This document shows, piece by piece, positions 39,843 to 49,268 of a stretch of 64,000 nt of DNA. The first letter of the stretch is position 1; every line of letters starts with the position of its first letter. The position numbers and the translations under genes were made by a program. This DNA comes from UBA10649 sp963700745 (GTDB lineage Bacteria; Actinomycetota; Actinomycetes; S36-B12). The notes under the pieces were generated by a model, which saw nothing but the letters and a program-made list of their open reading frames with translations, had not been told where the DNA came from and did not search any database. The DNA is taken from assembly GCA_963700745.1 (NCBI GenBank), contig CAVOYT010000001.1, positions 381,150 through 445,149 of the forward strand, read 5' to 3'.

Positions 39843-40823
39843 GTGGAGGAGCTCACCGCCGGTTTGGTGAAAATCGGCACAGGTCTTGCGGCGGTGGCGA
39901 TCTTCCTGGGGCTGCTGCTCATCATCTTCTTCATCGGAGCCAGGGCCAAGGGCAAGCTGCAGTTCCCGGCCGCGATGATCGTGTTCCTCGGCCCCGCCGT
40001 GATTCTGCTGGCCTACGGGCTCATTGCGCCGGCCTTCTTGACCACGGTCGGCAGCTTCCAGAACGCCAATGGCAATGACTTCGTGGGCTTTGACAACTAC
40101 TCGTGGATCTTCACGACTGAGTCCAACCGCACGTTCCTGATCAACACGGCGATGTGGATCATCATCGCGCCACTCATGTCCACCGGCATCGGCCTCATGC
40201 TCGCTCTGCTCCTCGACCGCATGCGTCGGGAGTCGATCTCGAAGTCCCTGATCTTCATGCCGATGGCGATCTCGTTCGTCGGCGCGGGCATCATCTGGGG
40301 CCTGGTCTACGAATACCGCGATCCCTCGAGGCAGCAGGTCGGCCTGCTCAGCCAGCTCGCCGAGTGGGTCGGGTGGGCGGATCCACCGAACTGGCTGCTC
40401 TGGCAGCCATGGAACAACTTCTTCCTCATGGTCATCATGATCTGGATCCAGGTCGGCTTCGCCATGGTCGTCCTCTCCGCGGCCATCAAGGCCATCCCGG
40501 GGGACGTCGTGGAGGCCGCCGAGCTGGACGGCGCGACCGGCTGGAAGCTGTTCAGCAGGGTCACGATCCCGATGGTCCGGGGCACCCTGATCGTGGTGTT
40601 CACCACGATCATGATCGCGGTCCTGAAGATCTTCGACATCGTCCGCACCATGACCAACGGAAACTTCGGCACCCAGGTCGTCGCCAACGAGATGTACGCC
40701 CAGGCCTTCGTCCAGTTCGACGTCGGACGTGGCAGCGCGCTCGCCGTCGTCCTGTTCATCGCCGTGATCCCCTTGATCGCCTATAACGTCATTCAGCTGC
40801 GTAAGGAGCGGACGATCCGATGA
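39843..40823 (+). CDS. Sugar ABC transporter permease (AglF/MalF-like)
   Basis: First membrane subunit. 326 residues from GTG 39843 with AGAAGGAGGG upstream. About eight hydrophobic helices: an extra N-terminal one (GLAAVAIFLGLLLIIFFIGA), another at 45-70, then the six-helix binding-protein-dependent transport core. The cytoplasmic EAA loop is VEAAELDGATGWKLFSRVTI. Its partner, the AglG-like permease, overlaps by four bases. Confidence 0.93.
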   Translation: MEELTAGLVKIGTGLAAVAIFLGLLLIIFFIGARAKGKLQFPAAMIVFLGPAVILLAYGLIAPAFLTTVGSFQNANGNDFVGFDNYSWIFTTESNRTFLINTAMWIIIAPLMSTGIGLMLALLLDRMRRESISKSLIFMPMAISFVGAGIIWGLVYEYRDPSRQQVGLLSQLAEWVGWADPPNWLLWQPWNNFFLMVIMIWIQVGFAMVVLSAAIKAIPGDVVEAAELDGATGWKLFSRVTIPMVRGTLIVVFTTIMIAVLKIFDIVRTMTNGNFGTQVVANEMYAQAFVQFDVGRGSALAVVLFIAVIPLIAYNVIQLRKERTIR

Positions 40824-41809
40824 GCGTCGAAGCGCACGAGATCATCCCCATGCCCCAGCCCGAGCCGCAGGGCCGGGAGGAGTCCATTCCCGAGGCAGCG
40901 CGACGCAAGCTGAGCAGCCCGTGGGCGTCGGGGCTTGTCATCCTCATCACGGTGCTGTGGACCATCCCGACCTTCGGGTTGCTGGTCACCTCACTGCGTC
41001 CGTCTGAGCAGGCGCAGAACTCGGGCTGGTGGACGATCTTCACCGACCCCACGATGACCCTGAGCAACTACAGCGAGGTCATCTCGGGCGGCTCGGTCAT
41101 CCCGAACGGCATCGCGCCGTATTTCTTCAACTCCTTCGCGATCGCGATCCCGGCAGCGATCTTCCCCCTGGTCATCGCGTCCATGGCGGCGTATGCCATT
41201 GCGTGGATCCCGTTCAAGGGAGCGACGCTCGTCTTCTTCACCATCTTCGCGCTTCAGGTCATCCCGCTGCAGATGTCCCTGCTGCCGCTGCTGACGATGT
41301 TCAACAAGGGCTGGAGCCTGGGACCGATCACGGTCTTCCCAGAACTGAACAAGCCGGGGTCCGAGCAATCCATCTTCTTCGGCACCTTCATACCGCTGTG
41401 GGTCGCCCACACGATGTTCGCGCTGCCTCTCGCGATCTTCCTGCTGCACAACTTCATCAACCAGTTGCCGCGTGAACTCTTCGAGGCAGCCCGCGTGGAT
41501 GGTGCCAGCCACTTCCTGATCTTCCGCAAGCTCGTCCTGCCGCTCACCGTTCCGGCGATCGCCTCCTTCGCGATCTTCCAGTTCCTGTGGGTGTGGAACG
41601 ACCTGCTGGTCGCATTGACGTTCGCGGGAGGTACGCCAGACGTAGCACCGATTACGGCGTATCTAGCGAATATCAAGGGCTCCTATGGGGCCCAACTCCA
41701 CTTGATCACGGCGGGAGCCTTCGTCGCGATCATCGTGCCCTTGATCGTGTTCTTCTCGCTGCAACGGTTCTTCGTGCGAGGTCTCCTGGCAGGTTCGGTC
41801 AAGGGTTAG
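40820..41809 (+). CDS. Sugar ABC transporter permease (AglG/MalG-like), copy 1
   Basis: Second membrane subunit. 329 residues; six helices with EAA loop FEAARVDGASHFLIFRKLVL. It begins with the hydrophilic tail MSVEAHEIIPMPQPEPQ, also present in the second copy at 43.2 kb. It overlaps the upstream permease (ATGA) and is followed after six bases by the beta-glucosidase. Confidence 0.93.
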   Translation: MSVEAHEIIPMPQPEPQGREESIPEAARRKLSSPWASGLVILITVLWTIPTFGLLVTSLRPSEQAQNSGWWTIFTDPTMTLSNYSEVISGGSVIPNGIAPYFFNSFAIAIPAAIFPLVIASMAAYAIAWIPFKGATLVFFTIFALQVIPLQMSLLPLLTMFNKGWSLGPITVFPELNKPGSEQSIFFGTFIPLWVAHTMFALPLAIFLLHNFINQLPRELFEAARVDGASHFLIFRKLVLPLTVPAIASFAIFQFLWVWNDLLVALTFAGGTPDVAPITAYLANIKGSYGAQLHLITAGAFVAIIVPLIVFFSLQRFFVRGLLAGSVKG

Positions 41810-41815
41810 CCCTGC

Positions 41816-43174
41816 ATGGATCTCACCTTCCCGCCCGGCTTCGAGCTGGGCGTGGCTACCTCGGCGTGGCAGATCGAGGGCGACGTCGCCGGCCGCGGGC
41901 GCTGCAACTGGGACGACTTCGCCGAGATCCCTGGTGCCATCGTCGGCGGGGTCACGGGCGAGCCGGCCTGCGACCACGTTCATCGGCTGGAGGAGGATCT
42001 GGACCGCCTTTCATGGCTGGGCGTCGATGCCTACCGGTTCTCGATCAGTTGGGCACGAGTCATGCCCGACGGCACCGGGGCGCTGTCTGACGTTGGGCTG
42101 GGCTTCTACGACCGACTGATCGACGGCTTGCTCGCGCGGGGGATCAGGCCCGTCGCGACCCTCTTCCACTGGGATCTGCCCAGCCCTCTCGAGGCGGCCG
42201 GCGGCTGGCCGAACCGGGACACGGCGTTCCGGTTCGCCGACTACGCGCAGGCGATGGGCGAGCGCTACGCGGACCGGGTCGATCGCTGGGCCACCCTGAA
42301 TGAGCCCTGGTGCTCCGCCTTCCTGGGCTACTGCGACGGCTACTTCGCCCCCGGCCGCAAGGAGCCCGGAGCGTCCCTGGCCGCGGCCTATCACCTGATC
42401 CTCGGGCACGGGCTCGCGGTGCAGCGACTGCGTGCGGCGAAGGCGCGCAACCTGGGGATCGTCCTCAACCTCATCCCCGTGATCAGCGAGTCGCCCTCGA
42501 TGGATGCGGCGGCGCGGCACGTCGACGGCACCCAGAACCGCCTCTTCCTCGACCTCTTGGCCGGGAAGGGGATCCCGGCCGACCTGTTGGAATCCTGCTC
42601 GAGCGTCACGGACTGGGCGTTCGTGCGCGAGGAGGACAACCCGATCCTGTCCGAGCCGATCGACTGGCTGGGAGAGAACTACTACTCGGTGATGCGCGTC
42701 GCGGAGCCGGGTACGGTCACCACCGAGGCGGTTGGGCAGGACACTGCCGCGATCCCCGCGTGCCCGCCGTTGCGCTTCGACCCGCACCCGCCCTTCACGG
42801 ACATGGGCTGGGAGATCCTGCCCGAGGGCCTCGAACTGGCGTTGCGGAAGGCGACCGATCACCTGCCCGGCGTGCCGCTGTGGATCTGCGAGAACGGCGC
42901 GGCCGTGGCAGAGGTGATCGACACCGAGGGCGTGCATGACCCGGCGCGCATCGAGTACCTCGACGATCACCTGCGTGCTCTCACCCGGGCCTGCGACAGG
43001 GGGTTCGACGTCCGCGGCTACTACGCCTGGAGCCTCATGGACAACCTCGAGTGGGCGTCAGGGTGGACGATGAAGTTCGGGCTCGTCCACGTCGATCCAG
43101 GGACCGGAGAACGGACTCCGAAGGACAGTGCGTACTGGTATCGAGGGGTCCTGGCCGGGCGCGGCGAGAGCTAG
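41816..43174 (+). CDS. Family 1 glycoside hydrolase (beta-glucosidase)
   Basis: Cytoplasmic retaining beta-glucosidase that splits the imported glucoside. 452 residues, no signal peptide. GH1 features: N-terminal FELGVATSAWQIEG, acid/base in TLNEPW, nucleophile in WICENGAA, aglycone region WSLMDNLEWASGW. Lying between two permease genes of the uptake operon, it points to cellobiose or another beta-glucoside as a transported substrate, even though the transporter subunits look Agl-like. Confidence 0.95.
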   Translation: MDLTFPPGFELGVATSAWQIEGDVAGRGRCNWDDFAEIPGAIVGGVTGEPACDHVHRLEEDLDRLSWLGVDAYRFSISWARVMPDGTGALSDVGLGFYDRLIDGLLARGIRPVATLFHWDLPSPLEAAGGWPNRDTAFRFADYAQAMGERYADRVDRWATLNEPWCSAFLGYCDGYFAPGRKEPGASLAAAYHLILGHGLAVQRLRAAKARNLGIVLNLIPVISESPSMDAAARHVDGTQNRLFLDLLAGKGIPADLLESCSSVTDWAFVREEDNPILSEPIDWLGENYYSVMRVAEPGTVTTEAVGQDTAAIPACPPLRFDPHPPFTDMGWEILPEGLELALRKATDHLPGVPLWICENGAAVAEVIDTEGVHDPARIEYLDDHLRALTRACDRGFDVRGYYAWSLMDNLEWASGWTMKFGLVHVDPGTGERTPKDSAYWYRGVLAGRGES

Positions 43175-43198
43175 CCTGACCAACGTGAGGCCGGCCGG

Positions 43199-44170
43199 AT
43201 GAGCGTCGAGGCACACGAGATCGTGCTGGTCCCCGAGCCGGAGCCCGCACTTCAGGCCGCGCATCGCCGGCTGAGCAGTCCCGTCGCGACCGCAATCGTC
43301 GTGGCCATCACGGTGCTCTGGACGGTTCCCACGGTCGGGCTCTTCATCACGTCGATCCGCCCGGTGTGGCTGAGCAAGGGGTCTGGCTGGTGGACCATCG
43401 TGACCGATCGCACCGTCACGTTCGACAACTACGCGCAGGTGCTCTCCGGCGGCGAGTCGTTCCCCGAGGGGATTGCGCCGTTCATGTTCAACACGGTCGC
43501 GATCGTCATTCCCGCGGCGATCGTCCCGATCCTCCTCGCCTGCATGGCGGCCTACGCGCTGGCGTGGATCCCGTTTCGAGGCGCGAGCGCGCTCTTCGTC
43601 GCCCTCGTGGCCCTGCAGGTGCTGCCGATCCAGATGGCCCTGCTGCCCCTCTTGACGATGTTCAGCAACGGCTGGAGCCTTGGTCCCATCCCGCTGTTCC
43701 CCAATCTCGACAACCCGGAGACGGGGCGGTCGCTGATGATGGGGACGTTCGTGCCGCTCTGGCTGGTGCACTCGGCCGTCGCCCTGCCCCTCGCCATCTT
43801 CCTGATGCACAACTTCATCGCCCGGCTGCCGCGGGAGATCATGGATGCAGCGCGGATCGACGGGGCCAGTCACTATGTGATCTTCCGGCGGATGGTCCTG
43901 CCGTTGGCTGTGCCGGCCATCGCGGCCTTTGCCATCTTCCAGTTCCTGTGGGTGTGGAACGACTACATCGTGGCCCTGACCTTCGCCGGCGGCACCTCCG
44001 ACGTCGCCCCGGTCACCCCGTACCTGGCCAGGCTGGCCGGCAGCTTCGGGCTCAACGACCATCTGCTCACCGCGGGTGCCTTCGTCGCGATCATCGTTCC
44101 TGTCGCCGTGTTCTTCCTCCTCCAGAGGCACTTCGCTCGCGGCCTCGTGGCGGGCGCGGTCGACGGCTGA
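43199..44170 (+). CDS. Sugar ABC transporter permease (AglG/MalG-like), copy 2
   Basis: A paralogue of the permease at 40.8 kb: 323 residues with the same N-terminal start MSVEAHEI and matching EAA loop (MDAARIDGASHYVIFRRMVL). There is no second AglF-like partner or binding protein, so it either replaces copy 1 in an alternative complex or is a remnant of a longer cluster. 24 bases after the beta-glucosidase stop. Confidence 0.92.
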   Translation: MSVEAHEIVLVPEPEPALQAAHRRLSSPVATAIVVAITVLWTVPTVGLFITSIRPVWLSKGSGWWTIVTDRTVTFDNYAQVLSGGESFPEGIAPFMFNTVAIVIPAAIVPILLACMAAYALAWIPFRGASALFVALVALQVLPIQMALLPLLTMFSNGWSLGPIPLFPNLDNPETGRSLMMGTFVPLWLVHSAVALPLAIFLMHNFIARLPREIMDAARIDGASHYVIFRRMVLPLAVPAIAAFAIFQFLWVWNDYIVALTFAGGTSDVAPVTPYLARLAGSFGLNDHLLTAGAFVAIIVPVAVFFLLQRHFARGLVAGAVDG

Positions 44171-44237
44171 CAGATCAACGCTCCGCGGACGCCGCCAATG
44201 GGCTGTGCGCGCATGGGTCCTGCGCCAGACTGTCCCC

Positions 44238-44921
44238 ATGCGAAATACGACCATCAGCATTGACGGCGCTGACGTCCCCGGAGTCATCTCCATCCCCTCG
44301 TCCGGCTCTGGCCCCGGAGTGATCGTGGTCCAGGAGTGGTGGGGACTGGTGCCGCACGTCGTCGATGTGACTCAGCGGCTGGCCGCCGAGGGATTCGTCG
44401 CACTGGCGGTGGATCACTACCGCGGGGCGGAGACGACCGAGCCGGACGAGGCCCAGAAGCTGATGCTGGGCCTTGACATCGCGCAGGTCGCCCACGACTT
44501 CGCAGCGGCGGCGGATGACCTGCTGGCTCGGCCCGAGGTCGAGGGGGATGCCGTCAGCGTGATCGGCTTCTGCATGGGCGGGGGCCTCGCCCTGCTCGCG
44601 CCGACGGTGTCGGACGTGATCCGCTGCGCGACGGCCTTCTACCCGGCGATGCCATGGCCGCAGTACTCGCCCGACTGGAGTCGCTACGCCGGCAAGTCGG
44701 CGATGGTGCACAAGGCGGAGTCCGATGAGCCCGGCAACGGGCCGGCGATCGCCGAGTACGCGTCGGCTATCCAGGCCAGCGGCGGCACTGCAGAGCTCTT
44801 CGAGTACCCCGGCAGCGTGCACGCGTTCTTCAACGACGCTCGGCCAGAGGTCTACCAGGACGACCACGCTCGGCTGGCCTGGCGCCGGACCATCGACTTC
44901 ATCCGTGCCTGCGCCGACTGA
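44238..44921 (+). CDS. Dienelactone hydrolase family protein
   Basis: Alpha/beta hydrolase with a nucleophilic cysteine. 227 residues from ATG 44238. Nucleophile elbow GFCMGGG (Cys), conserved GVIVVQEWWGL near the N-terminus (oxyanion region), and catalytic His in PGSVHAFFND. True dienelactone hydrolases act on chlorocatechol degradation products; no other such gene is here, so the substrate is open. CAGACT six bases from the ATG is a candidate leaderless -10. Confidence 0.9.
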   Translation: MRNTTISIDGADVPGVISIPSSGSGPGVIVVQEWWGLVPHVVDVTQRLAAEGFVALAVDHYRGAETTEPDEAQKLMLGLDIAQVAHDFAAAADDLLARPEVEGDAVSVIGFCMGGGLALLAPTVSDVIRCATAFYPAMPWPQYSPDWSRYAGKSAMVHKAESDEPGNGPAIAEYASAIQASGGTAELFEYPGSVHAFFNDARPEVYQDDHARLAWRRTIDFIRACAD

Positions 44922-45611
44922 CCTCGCTGCCCTCGACGCCGCCATCTGCGAGTGTCGCCGATGCCCTCGACTGGTCGAGTGGCGCGAGCAGGTCGCGGTC
45001 ACGAAGCGGGCGGCCTTCGCTGACGAGGAGTACTGGGGACGTCCGGTCCCCGGTTTCGGCTCGCTAGAGCCATTGATCTGGATTGTCGGCCTGGCTCCGG
45101 GCGCCCACGGCGCCGAACCGCACGGGCCGCATGTTCACCGGGGACCGCAGCGGCGACTGGCTGTACGGCGCACTGCACCGCGTGGGGCTGGCCGCCATCG
45201 GGACGTCGACCAGCCGCGACGATGGACAGCGGCTCGACCACGTGCGGATCACCGCCGCCGTTCACTGCGCCCCGCCGGACAACAAGCCGACGACGCAGGA
45301 GCGCCATGAGTGCGCCACGTGGCTCGTGGAGGAGCTGAACCTCGTCGAGCCGACGGTGCGGGTGGTCCTGGCGCTGGGCGGCATCGCCTGGACCGCCACC
45401 CTTGCCGCCCTGCGTGAGTCCGGGTGGGAGGCGCGAGCGAGTGCCCTTCGGGCACGGGGCGAGCGCCTCGGCCCGTTCGCCTTCGGGTCGCCAGGTGACC
45501 CTGCTGGCCTCGTACCACCCCAGCCAGCAGAACACCTTCACCGGCCGGCTCACCGAGGACATGCTGGACGACGTGCTGGGGCGGGCCAAGGCGGCGGCCG
45601 GCTTGCCCTAG
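44905..45611 (+). CDS. Type-5 uracil-DNA glycosylase (UdgB-like, two frameshifts)
   Basis: Removes uracil and other deaminated bases from DNA. Starts GTG 44905 inside the end of the hydrolase. Family features: CRRCPRLVEWREQVA (4Fe-4S Cys pair region), VPGFGSLEPLIWIVGLAPGA (active-site motif), RMFTGDRSGDWLYGALHRVG, and the final SYHPSQQNTFTGRLT. The frame slips near 45,112 and near 45,488. The pieces in order make one complete protein of about 235 residues, so I consider the shifts errors. Confidence 0.83.
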
Positions 45612-45613
45612 CC

Positions 45614-45677
45614 CGATGCGTCGTCACTCGTGGCGACCTCCAGGCCCTCCGAACCCGCCACGAGTGACGACGCATCG
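45614..45677. repeat. Perfect 22-bp inverted repeat upstream of a tRNA
   Basis: Arms 45614-45635 and 45656-45677 are perfect complements (starting CGATGCGTCGTCACTCG) with a 20-base loop. It lies three bases after the udg stop and 28 bases before a tRNA. It may terminate udg transcription. Its perfect pairing and length suggest a REP-like or mobile hairpin as an alternative. Confidence 0.8.
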
Positions 45678-45705
45678 GTGGGGGCGGGTCGTATCGTGGG
45701 GCCAC

Positions 45706-45779
45706 GCCCCTGTAGTCCAACTGGCAGAGACACCCGGCTTAAACCCGGCACAGTGAGGGTTCGATCCCCTCTGGGGGCA
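45706..45779 (+). tRNA. tRNA with anticodon TAA (Leu), short class I-like form
   Basis: 74 nt. Acceptor arms GCCCCTG and TGGGGGC pair with two G-T wobbles, discriminator A. The anticodon loop CTTAAAC gives TAA; the T arm is GAGGG-TTCGATC-CCCTC. Bacterial tRNA-Leu normally has a long variable arm, whereas here it is only a few bases, so decoding as Leu follows from the anticodon and not from the shape. The anticodon stem has only four good pairs and the D stem is short. Confidence 0.85.
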
Positions 45780-45840
45780 CTTTCCCGGTCATGAGGGGGT
45801 CCTGATTGGCGAAATGGGCTGCGTCAGTTAACGTGGATCC

Positions 45841-46671
45841 ATGCAGTCAAACAACCCAGTCCTGACTCGGTACGAGAAGACCGATAAGTCCGGTTTCGCC
45901 TATGACGAGGGCGTCTCGGCGTACACCCAGGCCGCCACCGGCGGCGCCGGTGCGGCCGACACGAACGCCGCCTTCCAGCAGATCACCGCGGGCAGCGGTG
46001 CCCGGCTGACGATCAACGACGTCATCATCAAGACGTTCGCCGTGTTCGCCATCACCGTGGTCTTCGCGGTTGCCGGCTGGAACCTCATCGAAACGATGCC
46101 GTGGCTGCTCTTCGTCGGCCTGATCGGTGGCCTCGCCCTCGGCTTCGTCAACGCGCTCAAGAAGGTCCCGTCGCCGCCGCTGATCCTGCTGTACGCCGTA
46201 TTCCAGGGCGTCATGCTCGGCGGCATCAGCAACTGGTACGCCGCTTACGCCGCGGGCAACGGTTGGAACGACATCGTCCTTCAGGCCGTCGTCGCCACGA
46301 TGGTCACCTTCGGCGTCACCTTGACCCTGTACGTCACCGGCGTCGTGAAGGTCACCAAGAAGTTCGTCGGCATCCTCATCGTCGCCGCCGTCTCGTACCT
46401 GGTGCTCGGTCTCGGGTCGCTCATCTGGGCGATGTTCGGCGGAGGCGATGGCTGGGGGATCTACGGCACCGGCTTCGGGCCGATCGTCGCCGTCCTCGGC
46501 GTCCTGATCGCGGCCTTCTTCCTGTTCCTCGACTTCGAGGCGATCAGTCAGGGCATCAAGCTCGGCGCTCCGGAGCGCGAGTCTTGGCGCATGGCGTTCG
46601 GCCTGCTGGTCACGCTGATCTGGCTGTACCTGGAGTTCCTGCGCCTGTTCGCGATCCTTTCGCGCAACTAG
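45841..46671 (+). CDS. Bax inhibitor-1 / YccA family membrane protein
   Basis: 276 residues: a hydrophilic N-terminus of about 60 residues (SNNPVLTRYEKTDKSGFAYD), then seven hydrophobic segments from VIIKTFAVFAITVVFAVAGW to LLVTLIWLYLEFLRLFAIL. The actinobacterial YccA-like form. Bacterial members are implicated in cation leak and protease control, but no specific role is shown here. TAACGT (45829-45834) is a leaderless-type -10 six bases before the ATG. The stop overlaps the convergent next gene. Confidence 0.9.
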   Translation: MQSNNPVLTRYEKTDKSGFAYDEGVSAYTQAATGGAGAADTNAAFQQITAGSGARLTINDVIIKTFAVFAITVVFAVAGWNLIETMPWLLFVGLIGGLALGFVNALKKVPSPPLILLYAVFQGVMLGGISNWYAAYAAGNGWNDIVLQAVVATMVTFGVTLTLYVTGVVKVTKKFVGILIVAAVSYLVLGLGSLIWAMFGGGDGWGIYGTGFGPIVAVLGVLIAAFFLFLDFEAISQGIKLGAPERESWRMAFGLLVTLIWLYLEFLRLFAILSRN

Positions 46672-46979
46672 GGCAGCGCACGCCTCAATTCGACGAGGGC
46701 GTTCAGCACCGGATCCAGGTCCGGCTCGCTGGACGCCCTCGCTGCTTCCACGTAGTCGCGGCCGAGAACGCCGATCATCGCCCCCAGCCCCTGGGGAGCC
46801 AGTCGGGGGAGAGCGGCATCCGGTGGGATCGAGTCGGAGAGCAGCCGGGTCTGGGCCACCAGGAACTGCGCGGTGTCGTGTACGGCGTCCGCCGAGGCGG
46901 CGACCCTGGTCAGCGGCATGGAGTTCAGGCGATCGACGATCCGCCCCAGTTCTCGTTCCACCTCGTGCAGATCGGCCAC
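46668..46979 (-). CDS. Hypothetical helical protein (103 aa)
   Basis: 103 residues, no membrane segment. It appears all-helical (VERELGRIVDRLNSM, AVHDTAQFLVAQTRLLSD). Not recognised. It lies eight bases downstream of the metallo-hydrolase on the same strand, so the two are probably co-transcribed. Confidence 0.65.
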   Translation of the reverse strand: MADLHEVERELGRIVDRLNSMPLTRVAASADAVHDTAQFLVAQTRLLSDSIPPDAALPRLAPQGLGAMIGVLGRDYVEAARASSEPDLDPVLNALVELRRALP

Positions 46980-46987
46980 GGAGCCGC

Positions 46988-47695
46988 TCAGCGCTTCCGG
47001 CTCAGGAAGCCGCGGACGGTCTCCCGCGCGTTGTCGCGGATCTCCGGACCGTGGGTGAAGGCGGCCACCTCGTACTCGACCTCCCCGAGCACGTGGGCGG
47101 ACTGGTGGTTCTGGCGTGCGGACGTGCAGACCGCCGCGATCGGCCAGCTCATGCGGGCAGCCATGTTGAAGATCGCGTCCCCGTGATCAGGACGCCGGAG
47201 CTCTCGTGCAGGAGTGAGACATGGCCGGGGGTATGTCCTGGCGTGTGCAGGACGCGAATGCCGCCCGCGACGTCCAGGACCTGTCCGTCGACCAGCTCCG
47301 TGACGACAGGCACCGTGTCGAAACTGGCCATTGGACCCCGACTGAGCATCCGGCCGACTGTGGTGGGGGCACCGGGCGCGTTGTGACCAGCCCGGATGAA
47401 GGGCACGTCGTCGATGTGCACGTCGACACCCGAGGCGGACGACGCCGACAGGACCTCTCTTGCTCCGCCCGCGTGGTCGCCGTGAGCGTGGGTGAGGATG
47501 ATCCTCGTGACGTCGGACGGACGCTTGCCGATGCCGGCGAGTGCGTCGACGATCCGGCGCGGCGCCCGCTTGAGCCCGCAGTCCACCAAGGTCACCTGGC
47601 CGTCGTCGTCCAGGAAGGCGAACGAGTTGATGAAATCGCCCAAGCGTCGGGATCCGGTACACCGCTGGCGCGAGCATGACGACCGGTGCTGCCAT
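46988..47695 (-). CDS. MBL-fold metallo-hydrolase (two frameshifts)
   Basis: Metallo-beta-lactamase-fold hydrolase. About 235 residues, beginning MAAPVVMLAPAVYRIPTLG. Metal motifs: LTHAHGDHAGGA (HxHxDH) and VLHTPGHTPGHVSLLH. The frame changes near 47,650 and near 47,177, where the Asp after VLITG would supply the bridging ligand. The C-terminal part (HVLGEVEYEVAAFTHGPEI) brings the third His. Glyoxalase II or lactonase-like activity is possible; the substrate is unknown. Confidence 0.82.
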   Translation of the reverse strand: MAAPVVMLAPAVYRIPTLGRFHQLVRLPGRRRPGDLGGLRAQAGAAPDRRRTRRHRQASVRRHEDHPHPRSRRPRGRSKRGPVGVVRLGCRRAHRRRALHPGWSQRARCPHHSRPDAQSGSNGQFRHGACRHGAGRRTGPGRRGRHSRPAHARTYPRPCLTPARELRRPDHGDAIFNMAARMSWPIAAVCTSARQNHQSAHVLGEVEYEVAAFTHGPEIRDNARETVRGFLSRKR

Positions 47696-47713
47696 ACCGG
47701 CAGCCTACGGCGA

Positions 47714-47719
47714 TAGTGT
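47714..47719 (+). promoter_or_regulatory. Candidate -10 element of the cystathionine synthase gene (leaderless)
   Basis: TAGTGT ends six bases before the ATG at 47726, again fitting a leaderless transcript. Confidence 0.4.
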
Positions 47720-47725
47720 CGCGGG

Positions 47726-49097
<1,372 letters not shown>

Positions 49098-49153
49098 TCG
49101 CACCGCCGTCACCGCCCGCCTCCCCCGCTCAACGGAGACGGAACGGATCTGGC

Positions 49154-49262
49154 CTACGACGCCGGGGGGCTCGGTGGCGCCGGCAGCAGTGGCGAGCAGG
49201 TGTCCAGCGCAGCCTGGACGTCAGGATCCTGGCGGTCCAAGTCCCGCATCCCGACCGCTTCC
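49154..49262 (-). CDS. C-terminal fragment of an actinobacterial hypothetical protein
   Basis: On the minus strand the last ~35 residues of a protein can be read (EEAVGMRDLDRQDPDVQAAL, then ending LLPAPPSPPAS). The pattern 'D..SPDVQAAL..C' is common at the C-terminus of secreted actinobacterial proteins. The rest of the gene is lost at the chimeric junction. Confidence 0.45.
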
Positions 49263-49268
49263 TCGGGG
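49255..49268. other. Chimeric junction between two genomes
   Basis: On the left lies actinobacterial sequence with a minus-strand gene end; on the right lies 6-phosphogluconate dehydrogenase beginning in mid-gene. Both genes are cut here. Confidence 0.8.
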
